Part shown: one piece after another, positions 31,985 through 39,682 of the stretch | Layout: each line of letters begins with the position of its first letter | Position numbering within the stretch: the stretch's first letter is position 1 | Assembly: GCA_964633205.1 (NCBI GenBank) | Contig: CAZWFN010000047.1 | Location: 1 to 39,682, forward strand | Source of the DNA: CAYVQE01 sp964633205 | GTDB taxonomy: Bacteria; Myxococcota; B64-G9 | DNA: 39,682 nt | Direction: 5' to 3' | The notes under the pieces: generated by a model | Seen by the model: only the letters and a program-made list of their open reading frames with translations | What the model was told of the DNA's origin: nothing | Databases searched by the model: none | Program-made: the position numbers and the translations under genes

Positions 31985-32401
31985 CTACTTCTTCTCCTTG
32001 TCGGAGCCAGGGCCCATCGGGCTCGCATCCTCTTCTTTTTCAGAAGGTTGCAAGCCTGCAATCTGGGCCCGGAGTATCCTGATGTGGACGTTCTTGGCGA
32101 TCTCCAGCGTCGCCGTGGTGTCGGTCATGCCGGTGATGGTGCCGAAGATGCCCGCGTTGGTGATGACCTTGTCGCCCTTTTTTAGCGCGCCGAGCATGGC
32201 CCGGTGCTGCTTCTGCTGCTTCTGCTGGGGCCGGATGATCAGAAAGTAGATGATGGCGAACATCAGCAGCATCGGCAGCAGCATGCCGCCCATGCCACCG
32301 CAACCGGGCGGTGCCTGGCCTCCACCCTGGCCGCCGGCGCCGCCGCCGCTGCCGCCGCCGCCGCCTTCCTGCGCCACCGTCGCGTACAAGATCTGTTCCA
32401 C
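31985..32401 (-). CDS. yajC: Sec translocon accessory protein YajC
   Basis: YajC is a small inner-membrane protein that associates with SecDF. The 138-residue protein has a Gly-rich N-terminal stretch, one transmembrane helix (MLLPMLLMFAIIYFLIIRP), the conserved RPQQKQQKQH motif, then the cytoplasmic domain LKKGDKVITNAGIFGTITGM. The N-terminal poly-Gly/Gln region is longer than in most YajC proteins. The start is GTG at 32401, preceded by AAGGAG. It heads a yajC-secD-secF-recJ unit with its own candidate promoter upstream. Confidence 0.95.
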   Translation of the reverse strand: MEQILYATVAQEGGGGGSGGGAGGQGGGQAPPGCGGMGGMLLPMLLMFAIIYFLIIRPQQKQQKQHRAMLGALKKGDKVITNAGIFGTITGMTDTTATLEIAKNVHIRILRAQIAGLQPSEKEEDASPMGPGSDKEKK

Positions 32402-32475
32402 CGCAGCTCCTTTTCTTTCGATCTTTCGAACAGTTCCGCCCTGAGGGGACCCGTCTCCCGATCAATAGCCCACCG

Positions 32476-32521
32476 CTTCTAGCAAACACCCGCCGCCAGA
32501 TCAAACATTTTTTTGTTTTTT
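32476..32521 (-). promoter_or_regulatory. candidate promoter of the yajC-secDF-recJ unit
   Basis: On the minus strand, -35 TTGATC (32499-32504) and -10 TAGAAG (32476-32481) have a 17-base spacer. A TG one base upstream of the -10 gives an extended -10. A-rich sequence at 32508-32521 just upstream of the -35 looks like an UP element. All lie in the tgt-yajC gap. Confidence 0.4.
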
Positions 32522-32547
32522 CCGGAAACTGGCCCACACCCGGGCGC

Positions 32548-33669
32548 TCAGCCGCAGCCCATTTCGGCCAGCGCCCGCGGCGCCCAGGTGGCGAAGCTGC
32601 CGTCGGCGATCCGCGCGCGGGCGCACTCGAGCAGCTGGGCGTAGAAGGTCAGGTTGTGCAGGGTGTTGAGCCGCATGCCGAAGATCTCGTCACCGCGGTA
32701 GAGATGGCGCAGGTAGGCGCGCGAGAAGCGCCGGCAGGCCGGGCACGGGCAGTCTGGATCGATGGGACGCGGATCGCGGGCGTGGACCGCGTGCCGGATC
32801 TGGATCGGCCCCTGCCAGGTGTAGAGCTGGCCGTTGCGCGCGTTGCGGGTGGGCACCACGCAGTCGAACAGGTCGATGCCGTGGCCGATGGCCCGCAGGA
32901 TGTCCTGCGGCAGGCCGACACCCATCAGGTAACGCGGCCGGTCGGCGGGCATCCGCGGGCCCACCCGGGCCAGCAGCGCGTCCATGGCCGCGGCCCCCTC
33001 GCCCACGCTCAACCCGCCCAGCGCCAGCCCGTCGAAGCCCATCCGTTCCAGCGCGGCCAGGTGCTCGAGCCGCATCTCGGCGTCCAGCCCGCCCTGGACG
33101 ATGCCGAACAGGGCGCCGCCGGCGGCGCTGCGCGCGGCCAGGCAGCGTTCGGCCCAGCGGGTGGTGCGGGCCACCGAGCGGGCCATGTAGGCCGGCTCGG
33201 CGTCGAAGGGCGGGCATTCGTCCAGCGCCATCATGATGTCCGAGCCCAGCGCCTCCTGCACCGCCACGGCGCCCTCCGGGCTCAGCTCGGTCAGATCGCC
33301 GTCCAGGTGGTTGCGGAAGCGCACCCCCTGCTCGGTGATCTTGCGCCGGTGGGCCAGGCTCCAGACCTGGAAGCCGCCCGAGTCGGTCAAGATGGAGTGG
33401 GGCCAGCCCATGAAGCCGTGCAGGTCGCCGTGCAGGCCGATGATCTCGGTGCCCGGCCGTAGCATCAGGTGGTAGGTGTTGCCCAGGATCAGCCTGAAGC
33501 CCAACCCGGCCACCTCCTGCGGGTCCAGCGCCTTGACCGCCGCCTGGGTGCCGACCGGCATGAAGGCCGGGGTCTCGATCACATCGCCGCGGCGGGTGGT
33601 CAAGCGGCCGTGCCGGGCGGCGCTGCCGGGGTCGCGGGCCCGCTCCTCGAACCGCAGTCGTTCGCCCAT
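32548..33669 (-). CDS. tgt: tRNA-guanine transglycosylase
   Basis: Tgt exchanges guanine-34 of tRNAs with GUN anticodons for preQ1 in queuosine biosynthesis. The 373 residues are the normal length. Catalytic features are intact: LTDSGGFQV (Asp96), GIVQGG, and the nucleophile in GIDLFDCVVPTRNARNG (Asp266). The zinc site is CPCPAC plus a downstream His (Cys307, Cys309, Cys312, His338). It lies 24 bases after queA, as usual. A following intergenic stretch separates it from yajC. Confidence 0.97.
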   Translation of the reverse strand: MGERLRFEERARDPGSAARHGRLTTRRGDVIETPAFMPVGTQAAVKALDPQEVAGLGFRLILGNTYHLMLRPGTEIIGLHGDLHGFMGWPHSILTDSGGFQVWSLAHRRKITEQGVRFRNHLDGDLTELSPEGAVAVQEALGSDIMMALDECPPFDAEPAYMARSVARTTRWAERCLAARSAAGGALFGIVQGGLDAEMRLEHLAALERMGFDGLALGGLSVGEGAAAMDALLARVGPRMPADRPRYLMGVGLPQDILRAIGHGIDLFDCVVPTRNARNGQLYTWQGPIQIRHAVHARDPRPIDPDCPCPACRRFSRAYLRHLYRGDEIFGMRLNTLHNLTFYAQLLECARARIADGSFATWAPRALAEMGCG

Positions 33670-33693
33670 CGCCGTCCTCCGCTAGACCCGGCC

Positions 33694-34794
33694 TCACGCC
33701 AGCAGCATGGCGTCGCCGTACGAGTAGAACCGGTAGCCGCGCTCGACCGCCTGGCGGTAGGCATCCAGCACCCGCTCGCGGCCGGCGAAGGCGCAGACCA
33801 GCATCAGCAGGGTCGAGCGCGGCAGGTGGAAGTTGGTCAGCAGGGCGTCGACCGCCCGGAAGCGATACCCGGGCCGGATGAACAGGTCGGTCAGGCCGCT
33901 GCCGGGCCGCGGGCCGCCGCCGGCCTCGTCCCAGGCGGCCTCCAGGGTGCGCACCACGGTGGTGCCCACCGCCACCAGCCGGCGGCCGGCGGCCCGCGCG
34001 GCGCGCAGCTGTTCGGCCGCCGCCGCGTCGATGTGGTAGCGCTCCGGGTGCATGCGGTGCTCGCCGACGGCCTCGCCGCGCACCGGCAGGAAGGTGCCCG
34101 GACCCACGTGCAGGGTCACCCGGCACAGCTCCACCCCGCGGCCGGCCAGCCCCTCGAGCAGCGCCGGGGTGAAGTGCAAGCCGGCGGTGGGCGCGGCCAC
34201 CGCCCCGTCGCGGGCGGCATAGACCGTCTGGTAGCGCTGCCGATCCTCGCCGGCGCGCGGGTCGTCCGGCCCGCTGCGGCGGATGTAGGCCGGCAGCGGC
34301 ACCTGGCCGCGGCGCTCGAGCAGAGTGGCCAGGGCTCGATCGGGGGCGCAGCCCAACACGCTGGGGTCGATCGCCAGCCGCAGCCGGGCGCTGCCCTCGG
34401 CGGTGCGGCCCAGGTAGGCGGCCCGGGCGCCGGCGCCCAGCGCCACCGTGCCGCCGCTGCGCAGCGGCTTGGAGGCCCGCACCAGCGCCGCCCAGGTCTG
34501 GGCCCAGCCCTCCGGCCCCCATTCGGCCTCGTCCAGCGGCCGGTCCAGCAGCAGCTCCACCCGGCCGCCGCTGGGCTGCTTGCGACCGTACAGCCGGGCC
34601 GGGATGACCCGGGTGTCGTTGAGCACCAGCAGATCGCCGGCGCCCAGCAGTTGCTCCACATCGGCGAAGCACCGGTGCTCCGGCGCCCCGGCGCCGCGCG
34701 GCAGCACCAGCAGCCGGCTGGCGTCGCGCCGTTCGGCCGGCCGCTGCGCGATCCGCTCGGCCGGCAGCGCGTAGTCGAACTCGCTCAGCTTCAT
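33694..34794 (-). CDS. queA: S-adenosylmethionine:tRNA ribosyltransferase-isomerase QueA
   Basis: QueA adds the ribosyl part of SAM to preQ1-tRNA, giving epoxyqueuosine. The 366-residue protein has the family hallmarks: FDYALPAERIAQRPAERRDASRLL at the N-terminus, LLVLNDTRVIPARL, PTAGLHFT, HVGPGTFLPVR, MHPERYHI, GTTVVRTLE, and the C-terminal LLTNFHLPRSTLLMLVCAFAGRE. The ATG shares one base with the stop codon of the upstream SpoIID-like gene (TGATG), indicating translational coupling. Downstream is tgt, the enzyme of the preceding pathway step. Confidence 0.97.
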   Translation of the reverse strand: MKLSEFDYALPAERIAQRPAERRDASRLLVLPRGAGAPEHRCFADVEQLLGAGDLLVLNDTRVIPARLYGRKQPSGGRVELLLDRPLDEAEWGPEGWAQTWAALVRASKPLRSGGTVALGAGARAAYLGRTAEGSARLRLAIDPSVLGCAPDRALATLLERRGQVPLPAYIRRSGPDDPRAGEDRQRYQTVYAARDGAVAAPTAGLHFTPALLEGLAGRGVELCRVTLHVGPGTFLPVRGEAVGEHRMHPERYHIDAAAAEQLRAARAAGRRLVAVGTTVVRTLEAAWDEAGGGPRPGSGLTDLFIRPGYRFRAVDALLTNFHLPRSTLLMLVCAFAGRERVLDAYRQAVERGYRFYSYGDAMLLA

Positions 34795-35924
34795 CAGTAC
34801 AGCTTCCGCAGCCGGCAGCCGGGGTAGTAGCGTTTCAGGATGGCCCGGAAATCGGCGCCCTTTTCCGCCATGCCGCGCGCGCCCCACTGGCACAGGCCCA
34901 CCCCGTGGCCGCTGCCGCGGCCGGTGAGCACCAGGGTATCGCCCTCGACCGTGGCGCGAAAGCGGCTGGAGGGCACCCGGCGCATACCGGCGGCCCGGCG
35001 CAACTGGCGGCGGTCGATGACCAGCCGCCGGCCTTGGGGGCCGAGCAGGGCCAGCCCGCCGGCGGCGGCCGCCACTCCCCGCAGCGGCCCGCGCCAGCCC
35101 AGCCGCCGCAGCCGCCGCGCCAGCCAGTCGAGTTCCAGCCGGACCGTCCAGCGGTGCTTGGGACAGGCGCTGCAGTCGGGATCGGCCACCGAGCGCAGGT
35201 AGGGCACCGCGTTGCCGAACACCTCGCCGGCGGCCCGGGTGCGGCCACCGCAGCAGGCGTGGTAGAGCGCCTCGGCCGGCTGCTTGCCCCAGGTCAACAC
35301 CAGACCCCGGGTGCGGCGCACCGCGCGCCGGGTGTTGTCGGACTCGCGGCCGATGCCGCGGTAGACCTGGTCCAGGGTCGAGGCCGACAGGTCGTAGTCG
35401 GCCCCCTGGCGCTGCAGGCGCCGCTGCATGAAGTAGGTGCGGGCGGCCACCGCCTGCGCCGCCAGCGCCTCCAGCGGCCAGCGCGGGCTCATCTCGGCAC
35501 CGACCAGACCGCGCAGGTAGCGCTCCAGCGGCAGCCTGTTGATCACCAGCAGCCCGCCGCCGACCAGCCGCACCTCCACGCCGCCGATCAGGGCCCGGCC
35601 GTCGACCCGGATCGGCGCGGCCGCCCCGGCGGTCGCCAGCAGCACCGAACGCGGCCGGGCCGCGCTGTTCGCCAGCCGGATGCCGCCGCCGGCGGGGCGC
35701 AGATCCAGCGCATCGACACCGCGCAGCAGCACGTCGCCGACGTCGCCGTCGCGCACCTCCAGTCCGCGGGCCCGCACCCCCACCCGCGGCCGGTCCTGGG
35801 CCACCGCCAGCCGGACCGTATAGGCCGGCGGATCTTGCGCGCCCGCCGGGGCCGCCAGGACGCACAGCGCACACAGCGCCAGGCCGGGCCCCGAACGAAG
35901 CCCGGGACGCAGTTCGACTCTCAT
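34794..35924 (-). CDS. SpoIID/LytB-domain exported protein
   Basis: A 376-residue protein with a signal peptide (LALCALCVLAAPAGA). The SpoIID/LytB domain follows: YLRGLVGAEMSPRWPLEALAAQAVAARTYFM, SADYDLSASTLDQVYRG-type segment, TRGLVLTW, ALYHACCGGRT and the C-terminal GRGSGHGVGLCQWGARGMAEKG. In Bacillus SpoIID is a lytic transglycosylase in engulfment; Gram-negative relatives act on peptidoglycan or activate amidases. The conserved Glu in VGAEMSP and the HGVG.CQWGA motif are present. The start codon overlaps the stop of the upstream lipoprotein gene by four bases (ATGA), and its own stop overlaps queA, so all three are translationally coupled. Confidence 0.92.
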   Translation of the reverse strand: MRVELRPGLRSGPGLALCALCVLAAPAGAQDPPAYTVRLAVAQDRPRVGVRARGLEVRDGDVGDVLLRGVDALDLRPAGGGIRLANSAARPRSVLLATAGAAAPIRVDGRALIGGVEVRLVGGGLLVINRLPLERYLRGLVGAEMSPRWPLEALAAQAVAARTYFMQRRLQRQGADYDLSASTLDQVYRGIGRESDNTRRAVRRTRGLVLTWGKQPAEALYHACCGGRTRAAGEVFGNAVPYLRSVADPDCSACPKHRWTVRLELDWLARRLRRLGWRGPLRGVAAAAGGLALLGPQGRRLVIDRRQLRRAAGMRRVPSSRFRATVEGDTLVLTGRGSGHGVGLCQWGARGMAEKGADFRAILKRYYPGCRLRKLY

Positions 35925-37045
35925 CGGATTTCGTCGATCAGGGACTTGATACGCGCCTCGTTGTAGCCCACCACCAGCTCGGCGCCCACGCGCACCACCG
36001 GCACGCCGCGCACCTCGGCCCCCTTGGACTCGGCCAGCTGCATCATCTCGACCAGCGCCGCCTGGTCGCGTTCGATGTCCTTCTCCTCGAACTCGACGTT
36101 GAGCTGCTCGAGCAGGGTGCGCGTCTTCTTGCAGTACTTGCACCAGCGGGTCATGTAGAGCACCACCCGACCGCCGCTCAGCGCCACCGGACCGCCGTCG
36201 CCCGCGCCCGCCGCGCTCGCCGCCCCTGCTTCCGCTTCCGCCTTGGCCGCCTTGGAGTGGGCGATCAGCTTGGCGCGCTTCATGCGCACCTCGAGCTCGC
36301 GGGTCATCGACAGGGACGACTCGATCTCCTCCTGGCGGCCCTTGGCCAGATCCAGCAGCTTCCAGGCCTCCTTGACCATCTTGCCGCTCTGGGTGCGTCC
36401 CACCCGGGCCGCCCGCTTGAGCCAGGTGACGGCCGTGTCCCAGTCGGCCTGCTCGAAGGCCACCTTGCCGCGCAGGAACTGATGCTCCAAGTGCTCGGGG
36501 TCGATCGCCACCAGCTTGACGGCCAGCTCCTCGGCGCCGGAGACCAGGTTCATGCTCGGGTGCAGGTAGTTGCGCACCTGCAGGCGCAGCAGACCCGCAT
36601 GGTCGGGCGCCAGCAGCAGACCGCGCTCGCAGAACATGGACGAAAAGGCCACGTTCTTGCGCTTGAAGCGCAACTGGTGGGCGGCGGCGTGGTAGATGTC
36701 GGCCAGCTGGGCCTTCTCCCGGGCCGACAGCTCCTCGGCCGCCTTGTGGCCGACCACGTCGATCAGCTTCTCGTACTCCCCGGCCTCGAGCAGCTTCTTG
36801 GCGTCCACCAGCTCGGCGTTGGCGTCGTCGGCCAAAGCCACCTCCGGTGGCGGCGGCGCCCCACCGCCCTGCCCGGCCGGCCCTTCGTCCGGGTCTTGAA
36901 TCTCGACCGCTTCGCCGGCGACGTGCTCGTCGTCTTCGTCGTCGCCGAATCGCTGCGGCGAAGGAGAACGATCGGCACAACCCAGGGCCAGCAACCCGGA
37001 CAGGCCCAGCCCCAGCACCCAAGGATACGCTTTTGTCGTCTTCAT
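35921..37045 (-). CDS. lipoprotein with helical repeat region and C-terminal glutaredoxin-like domain
   Basis: A 374-residue protein. The lipobox LALGC (Cys23) indicates a lipoprotein. A Glu/Asp- and Pro-rich linker leads to about 200 residues of TPR-like helices (AKKLLEAGEYEKLIDVVG ... WDTAVTWLKRAARVG). The C-terminal ~80 residues are a glutaredoxin fold: VVLYMTRWCKYCKKTRTLLEQL (CKYC, Cys302 and Cys305), FEEKDIERD, GVPVVRVG (cis-Pro), and VGYNEARIKSLI. The ATG at 37045 was chosen because the signal peptide starts there; an upstream ATG at 37105 gives an unlikely leader. It is the first gene of the block with spoIID, queA and tgt. A periplasmic glutaredoxin attached to a TPR module is unusual; the substrate is unknown. 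Confidence 0.85.
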   Translation of the reverse strand: MKTTKAYPWVLGLGLSGLLALGCADRSPSPQRFGDDEDDEHVAGEAVEIQDPDEGPAGQGGGAPPPPEVALADDANAELVDAKKLLEAGEYEKLIDVVGHKAAEELSAREKAQLADIYHAAAHQLRFKRKNVAFSSMFCERGLLLAPDHAGLLRLQVRNYLHPSMNLVSGAEELAVKLVAIDPEHLEHQFLRGKVAFEQADWDTAVTWLKRAARVGRTQSGKMVKEAWKLLDLAKGRQEEIESSLSMTRELEVRMKRAKLIAHSKAAKAEAEAGAASAAGAGDGGPVALSGGRVVLYMTRWCKYCKKTRTLLEQLNVEFEEKDIERDQAALVEMMQLAESKGAEVRGVPVVRVGAELVVGYNEARIKSLIDEIR

Positions 37046-37172
37046 GGCCCCAAATGAAACATGGCCCCGGTGAGAAGTCAAGCCGGAGTGGGTGATCCCC
37101 GTCATGGTCAGCCCCGCCCGTCCATGCTAGTGTCGCGGGCTGGCTGGTTGGGAGACGCGATCGGGGCGGCAG

Positions 37173-39197
37173 GTGTTGGCGTTCATCCGCAAGAGCGTGG
37201 CCCGCAAGGTGGCCCTGCTGGTCGGCTTGCCGGCTTTGGTGGTGACCGCCATCGGTCTGACCGGAATGATGATCCTGTTCCGTTCGGACGTGCGCTCCTA
37301 CGCCCGGGCCTCGATCGAGCTGCTCGGCGAGACCGTGAGCGCCGCCTTCGCCAGCTTCGACCAGGAGACCGGCCGCCACCCGGTGCCGGCTCTGGTCAGC
37401 GAGCTGGCCAACGAGGTAGAGCTGGCGCGCTTGCGGGTGTTCGACCGCCAGGGGCGGATCACCTGGTCGCAAGACACCAGCGAGGTAGGCCAGCCCTTGT
37501 CGGCTGCGCTGGCGGAACGCTTTCATAGCGGCCGCCGCAGCCTGTGGCGCACCAGCGGTGAGGCGCTGTCGCTGGTGCGGCCGGTGCGCGCCCGCGATCG
37601 CTGCCTGAGCTGCCACGACCAGCCCCCCGCGCCGGCCCGCGGCGATCCGCTGGGCGGCATCCATCTCGAGATCTCGCACGCCGAGCTGACTTCACGGTTG
37701 TCGGCGTACGCCCACCTGCAGATCACCACCGCCATGCTGCTGGTGGCCTTCATCGGTCTGATCACGCTGCTGGCGCTGCGGGCCTTCGTCTCCAATCCGC
37801 TGCAGAAGCTCAGCCGGGCCATCGAGGCCGCCGAGGATGGCGACTTCCTGCACCGGGTGGACGTGACCGCTCGGGACGAGGTGGGCCGGCTGGCCGAGGA
37901 CTTCAACCGCATGCTGGCGCGGCTGACCGCTGTTCAGGCCTCCAAGATCGACTCCGAGATGGAGCTCGATCAGGCCCAGCGCGAGTTGCAGCTCAAGGAA
38001 GCGCTCGAGGAGAAAAATCATATCATCGAGGAGACCAACCGCAAGCTGACCAAGCGGCTCAACGAGCTGGGCCTGTTGTTCGACACCACCCGGGCGCTGA
38101 CCTCGACGCTGGAGCTGGACGGGGTGCTCGAGGCCATCAACGAGCTGATCGGCGTCACCTTGCAGTACCACAAGTTCAGCATCCTGCTGATGGACGAGCG
38201 GCGCGAGCGGCTGGTGGTCAAGTACGTCTACGGTGCCGAACACGAGAGCACCCGGCGCGGCGCCCTGATCGATCCGCACCGCGGTCTGATCGGCCAGGTG
38301 ATCCGCAGCGGCCGGCGCGTGCTGGTGTCCGACCTGTCGCAGTTCACAGATCGCGATGGCCCCATCGAGCGCAGCCTGCCGCCGGAAGGCTCGTTCCTGT
38401 GCATTCCGATGATGCACAAGGACACCCTGCTGGGTGTGCTCAACTTCACCCGCCCCGAGCCCGACGGCTTCGCCGAGGACGAGATCCGCTTGCTCAACTC
38501 ACTGGCCCGCCAGGCCGGCATGGCGGTGATGAACGCCCAGCTCTACCAGGAGAAGCTCGAGCTCAGCGTGACCGACGAGCTGACCCAGGTGGCCAACCGG
38601 CGCCAGCTGCAGACGCGGCTCGAGCTGGAATGGAACCGCGCCCGGCGCTTCGGCAGCCCGCTGTCGGCGCTGATGGTCGATATCGACTTCTTCAAGCGCT
38701 ACAACGACATCAACGGCCACCTGCTCGGCGACCAGGTGCTGCAGGGCGTGGCCCGCACCCTGGAGAACAACACCCGCAAGGTCGATACGGTGGCGCGCTT
38801 CGGCGGCGAGGAGTTCGTGGTGCTGCTGCCCGGCCAGGAGAAGGCGACCGCGGTCGAGATCGCCGAGAAGCTGCGCCGGGCGGTGGCCCGGCAGCGCTTC
38901 CCGCGCATGTCGAGCCAGCCCCACGGCCACCTGAGCATCACCGTGGGCGTGGCCACCCACCCCCAGGACGCCGACGACCCCAACGAGCTGCTCGACCTGG
39001 CCGATCTGGCGCTGTACATGGCCAAGCGCGCCGGCCGCGACCAGGTGCAGGCCTACGAGCGGGGCATGCAGCAGGCCGAGCAGGAGCGGCGCGCCGCCAA
39101 GACCAAGCGCAGCGGCAAGCGCCGCCGCAAGCGCCGCCGCCCCTCCAGCCAGCAACGCCCCCGCGTCCGCCACCGCTCCTCCGACCACGAGGGCTGA
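37173..39197 (+). CDS. membrane diguanylate cyclase with haem-c sensor, HAMP, GAF and GGDEF domains
   Basis: A 674-residue signal-transduction protein that makes c-di-GMP. TM1 (VALLVGLPALVVTAIGLTGMMIL) is followed by a periplasmic domain with a haem-c motif CLSCH (144-148), as in redox- or gas-sensing periplasmic domains of Geobacter-type sensors. TM2 (LQITTAMLLVAFIGLITLL) leads to HAMP (~210-265), a coiled coil, a GAF domain (~310-465) and a GGDEF domain. The active site is GGEEF (544-548), and the I-site RKVD (535-538) lies five residues before it, so product inhibition is expected. The last ~45 residues are a strongly basic Arg/Lys tail, unusual for the family. The start is GTG 37173 with GGGGCGG upstream. 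It stands divergent from the glutaredoxin-lipoprotein operon. Confidence 0.94.
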   Translation: MLAFIRKSVARKVALLVGLPALVVTAIGLTGMMILFRSDVRSYARASIELLGETVSAAFASFDQETGRHPVPALVSELANEVELARLRVFDRQGRITWSQDTSEVGQPLSAALAERFHSGRRSLWRTSGEALSLVRPVRARDRCLSCHDQPPAPARGDPLGGIHLEISHAELTSRLSAYAHLQITTAMLLVAFIGLITLLALRAFVSNPLQKLSRAIEAAEDGDFLHRVDVTARDEVGRLAEDFNRMLARLTAVQASKIDSEMELDQAQRELQLKEALEEKNHIIEETNRKLTKRLNELGLLFDTTRALTSTLELDGVLEAINELIGVTLQYHKFSILLMDERRERLVVKYVYGAEHESTRRGALIDPHRGLIGQVIRSGRRVLVSDLSQFTDRDGPIERSLPPEGSFLCIPMMHKDTLLGVLNFTRPEPDGFAEDEIRLLNSLARQAGMAVMNAQLYQEKLELSVTDELTQVANRRQLQTRLELEWNRARRFGSPLSALMVDIDFFKRYNDINGHLLGDQVLQGVARTLENNTRKVDTVARFGGEEFVVLLPGQEKATAVEIAEKLRRAVARQRFPRMSSQPHGHLSITVGVATHPQDADDPNELLDLADLALYMAKRAGRDQVQAYERGMQQAEQERRAAKTKRSGKRRRKRRRPSSQQRPRVRHRSSDHEG

Positions 39198-39236
39198 GCC
39201 GCGGCCGGACTGCCACGACCCGCACCATCTACCGCA

Positions 39237-39353
39237 TCAGCCACCCGGGGCCTCGAGCAGCTCGCGGACCTGCTGGTCGCTGGTCTGGCGGAAATCGCGG
39301 AACCAGGCGCCGACGCCCATGAACGGGCCGGGCGTGTCCAGGCAGAGATTGTC
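39237..39353 (-). pseudogene. 3' remnant of an unidentified gene
   Basis: The minus-strand frame to the stop at 39237 has strongly G/C-ending codons and a protein-like sequence (NLCLDTPGPFMGVGAWFRDF, then QTSDQQVRELLEAPGG). Upstream of about 39353 the frame loses codon bias and continues only as unbiased ORF sequence. I read this as the end of a gene whose 5' part was lost. The family was not recognised. It converges with the diguanylate cyclase, 39 bases away. Confidence 0.35.
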
Positions 39354-39404
39354 CGGTCGGGTTGGCCGCCATCTAGACCTGCGCGCTTCCGCTCGGTCCC
39401 GGGA

Positions 39405-39430
39405 CAAATCGAGCCGGCCGGCTCGATTTG
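39405..39430. repeat. perfect 26-bp palindrome in the final intergenic region
   Basis: The arm CAAATCGAGCCGG is followed directly by its exact reverse complement. It sits in the 409-bp stretch 39198-39606, which otherwise holds only the gene remnant and shows no T-run typical of a terminator. It could be a dimeric operator for the downstream gene or an element end. Confidence 0.6.
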
Positions 39431-39606
39431 GACGGTTCGATGTCGCCCCGACCGATACCCGCTCGACCCACCGGTGCGGGCGGCGGGAACGCGGAAGGGA
39501 TTCGCCGAGGCTGGCGCGATCCTTGAACACCGACGGTCCGAGCCGATTCCGGCGCCGATCATCGAAGAGCGTTGACCTACCGACCGATACCAGGAGGCGA
39601 TGCGAC

Positions 39607-39682
39607 ATGGCGACAAATGATCGAATCCCCGGCGAGCTGCCAGCGATCGAGACCCTGCAACCCGACTGGCTCGATTCGCGGG
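39607..39682 (+). CDS. start of an unidentified gene running off the window
   Basis: An ATG at 39607 follows a strong AGGAGG site (39592-39597) at good spacing and opens a frame of 25 residues (MATNDRIPGELPAIETLQPD, then WLDSR) to the window edge. A closer ATG at 39600 is stopped after six codons. The visible sequence is too short to assign a family. Confidence 0.6.
   Translation, partial: MATNDRIPGELPAIETLQPDWLDSR

Noticed and set aside
32505..32525. T-rich run as a terminator after tgt
   Set aside because: The T-run is on the plus strand, while tgt is transcribed on the minus strand; it reads as an A-tract there and fits an UP element better.
1..39682. CRISPR arrays, rRNA and tRNA genes
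   Set aside because: No regularly spaced repeats and no recognisable RNA gene sequences were found by eye.

Overview
The window is a high-GC bacterial scaffold, by eye around 70% G+C with strongly G/C-ending codons. It carries a 100-N assembly gap at 4851-4950, so it probably comes from a draft or metagenome assembly. Several features point to Myxococcota or a related former-deltaproteobacterial lineage. Two secreted proteins end in MYXO-CTERM-like tails (Cys-containing, Gly/Ser-rich spacer, hydrophobic stretch, Arg cluster). A VIT/VWA protein has an AgmX/PglI-type C-terminal domain. The housekeeping order spoIID-queA-tgt-yajC-secD-secF-recJ also fits. No rRNA, tRNA or CRISPR array was seen.

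Region 1 (1-4.4 kb) holds a secreted protein built of about 24 tandem 30-residue repeats, a 168-bp MITE-like element, and histidine ammonia-lyase (hutH). Region 2 (4.4-13.2 kb) is an accessory island. It contains two gene fragments at the assembly gap, three toxin-antitoxin modules (a VapBC-like pair, a Phd/PIN pair, a MazEF-like pair), an MBL-fold lipoprotein, an AAA/DUF4143 ATPase with two operator palindromes, and a radical SAM protein. Its most unusual part is a candidate diversity-generating retroelement (DGR) target cassette. This comprises a secreted protein ending in a C-type-lectin-like DUF1566 domain with a plausible variable region, a perfect hairpin just after it, and a short avd-like gene. 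No reverse transcriptase or template repeat was found in the window. A 20-bp dispersed repeat and three start-proximal, probably leaderless promoters recur through this island.

Region 3 (13.2-26.8 kb) encodes a secreted M6-type metalloprotease with BACON-like repeats, the VIT/VWA protein, and two overlapping superfamily 1 helicase genes (one probably RelE-fused UvrD-like, one Upf1-like) that could be a repair or defence pair. It then has a membrane zinc-ribbon/thioredoxin protein, a beta-barrel outer-membrane candidate, and an FMN-binding lipoprotein downstream of a PQQ-like beta-propeller. These last four look like an envelope redox group.

Region 4 (26.8-37.0 kb) is a conserved minus-strand block: a glutaredoxin lipoprotein, SpoIID-like protein, queA and tgt (queuosine tRNA modification), yajC-secD-secF (Sec accessory complex) and recJ. 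Region 5 (37.2 kb to the end) has a haem-c-sensing GAF/GGDEF diguanylate cyclase, a minus-strand gene remnant, a perfect 26-bp palindrome and the start of a gene that runs off the window.
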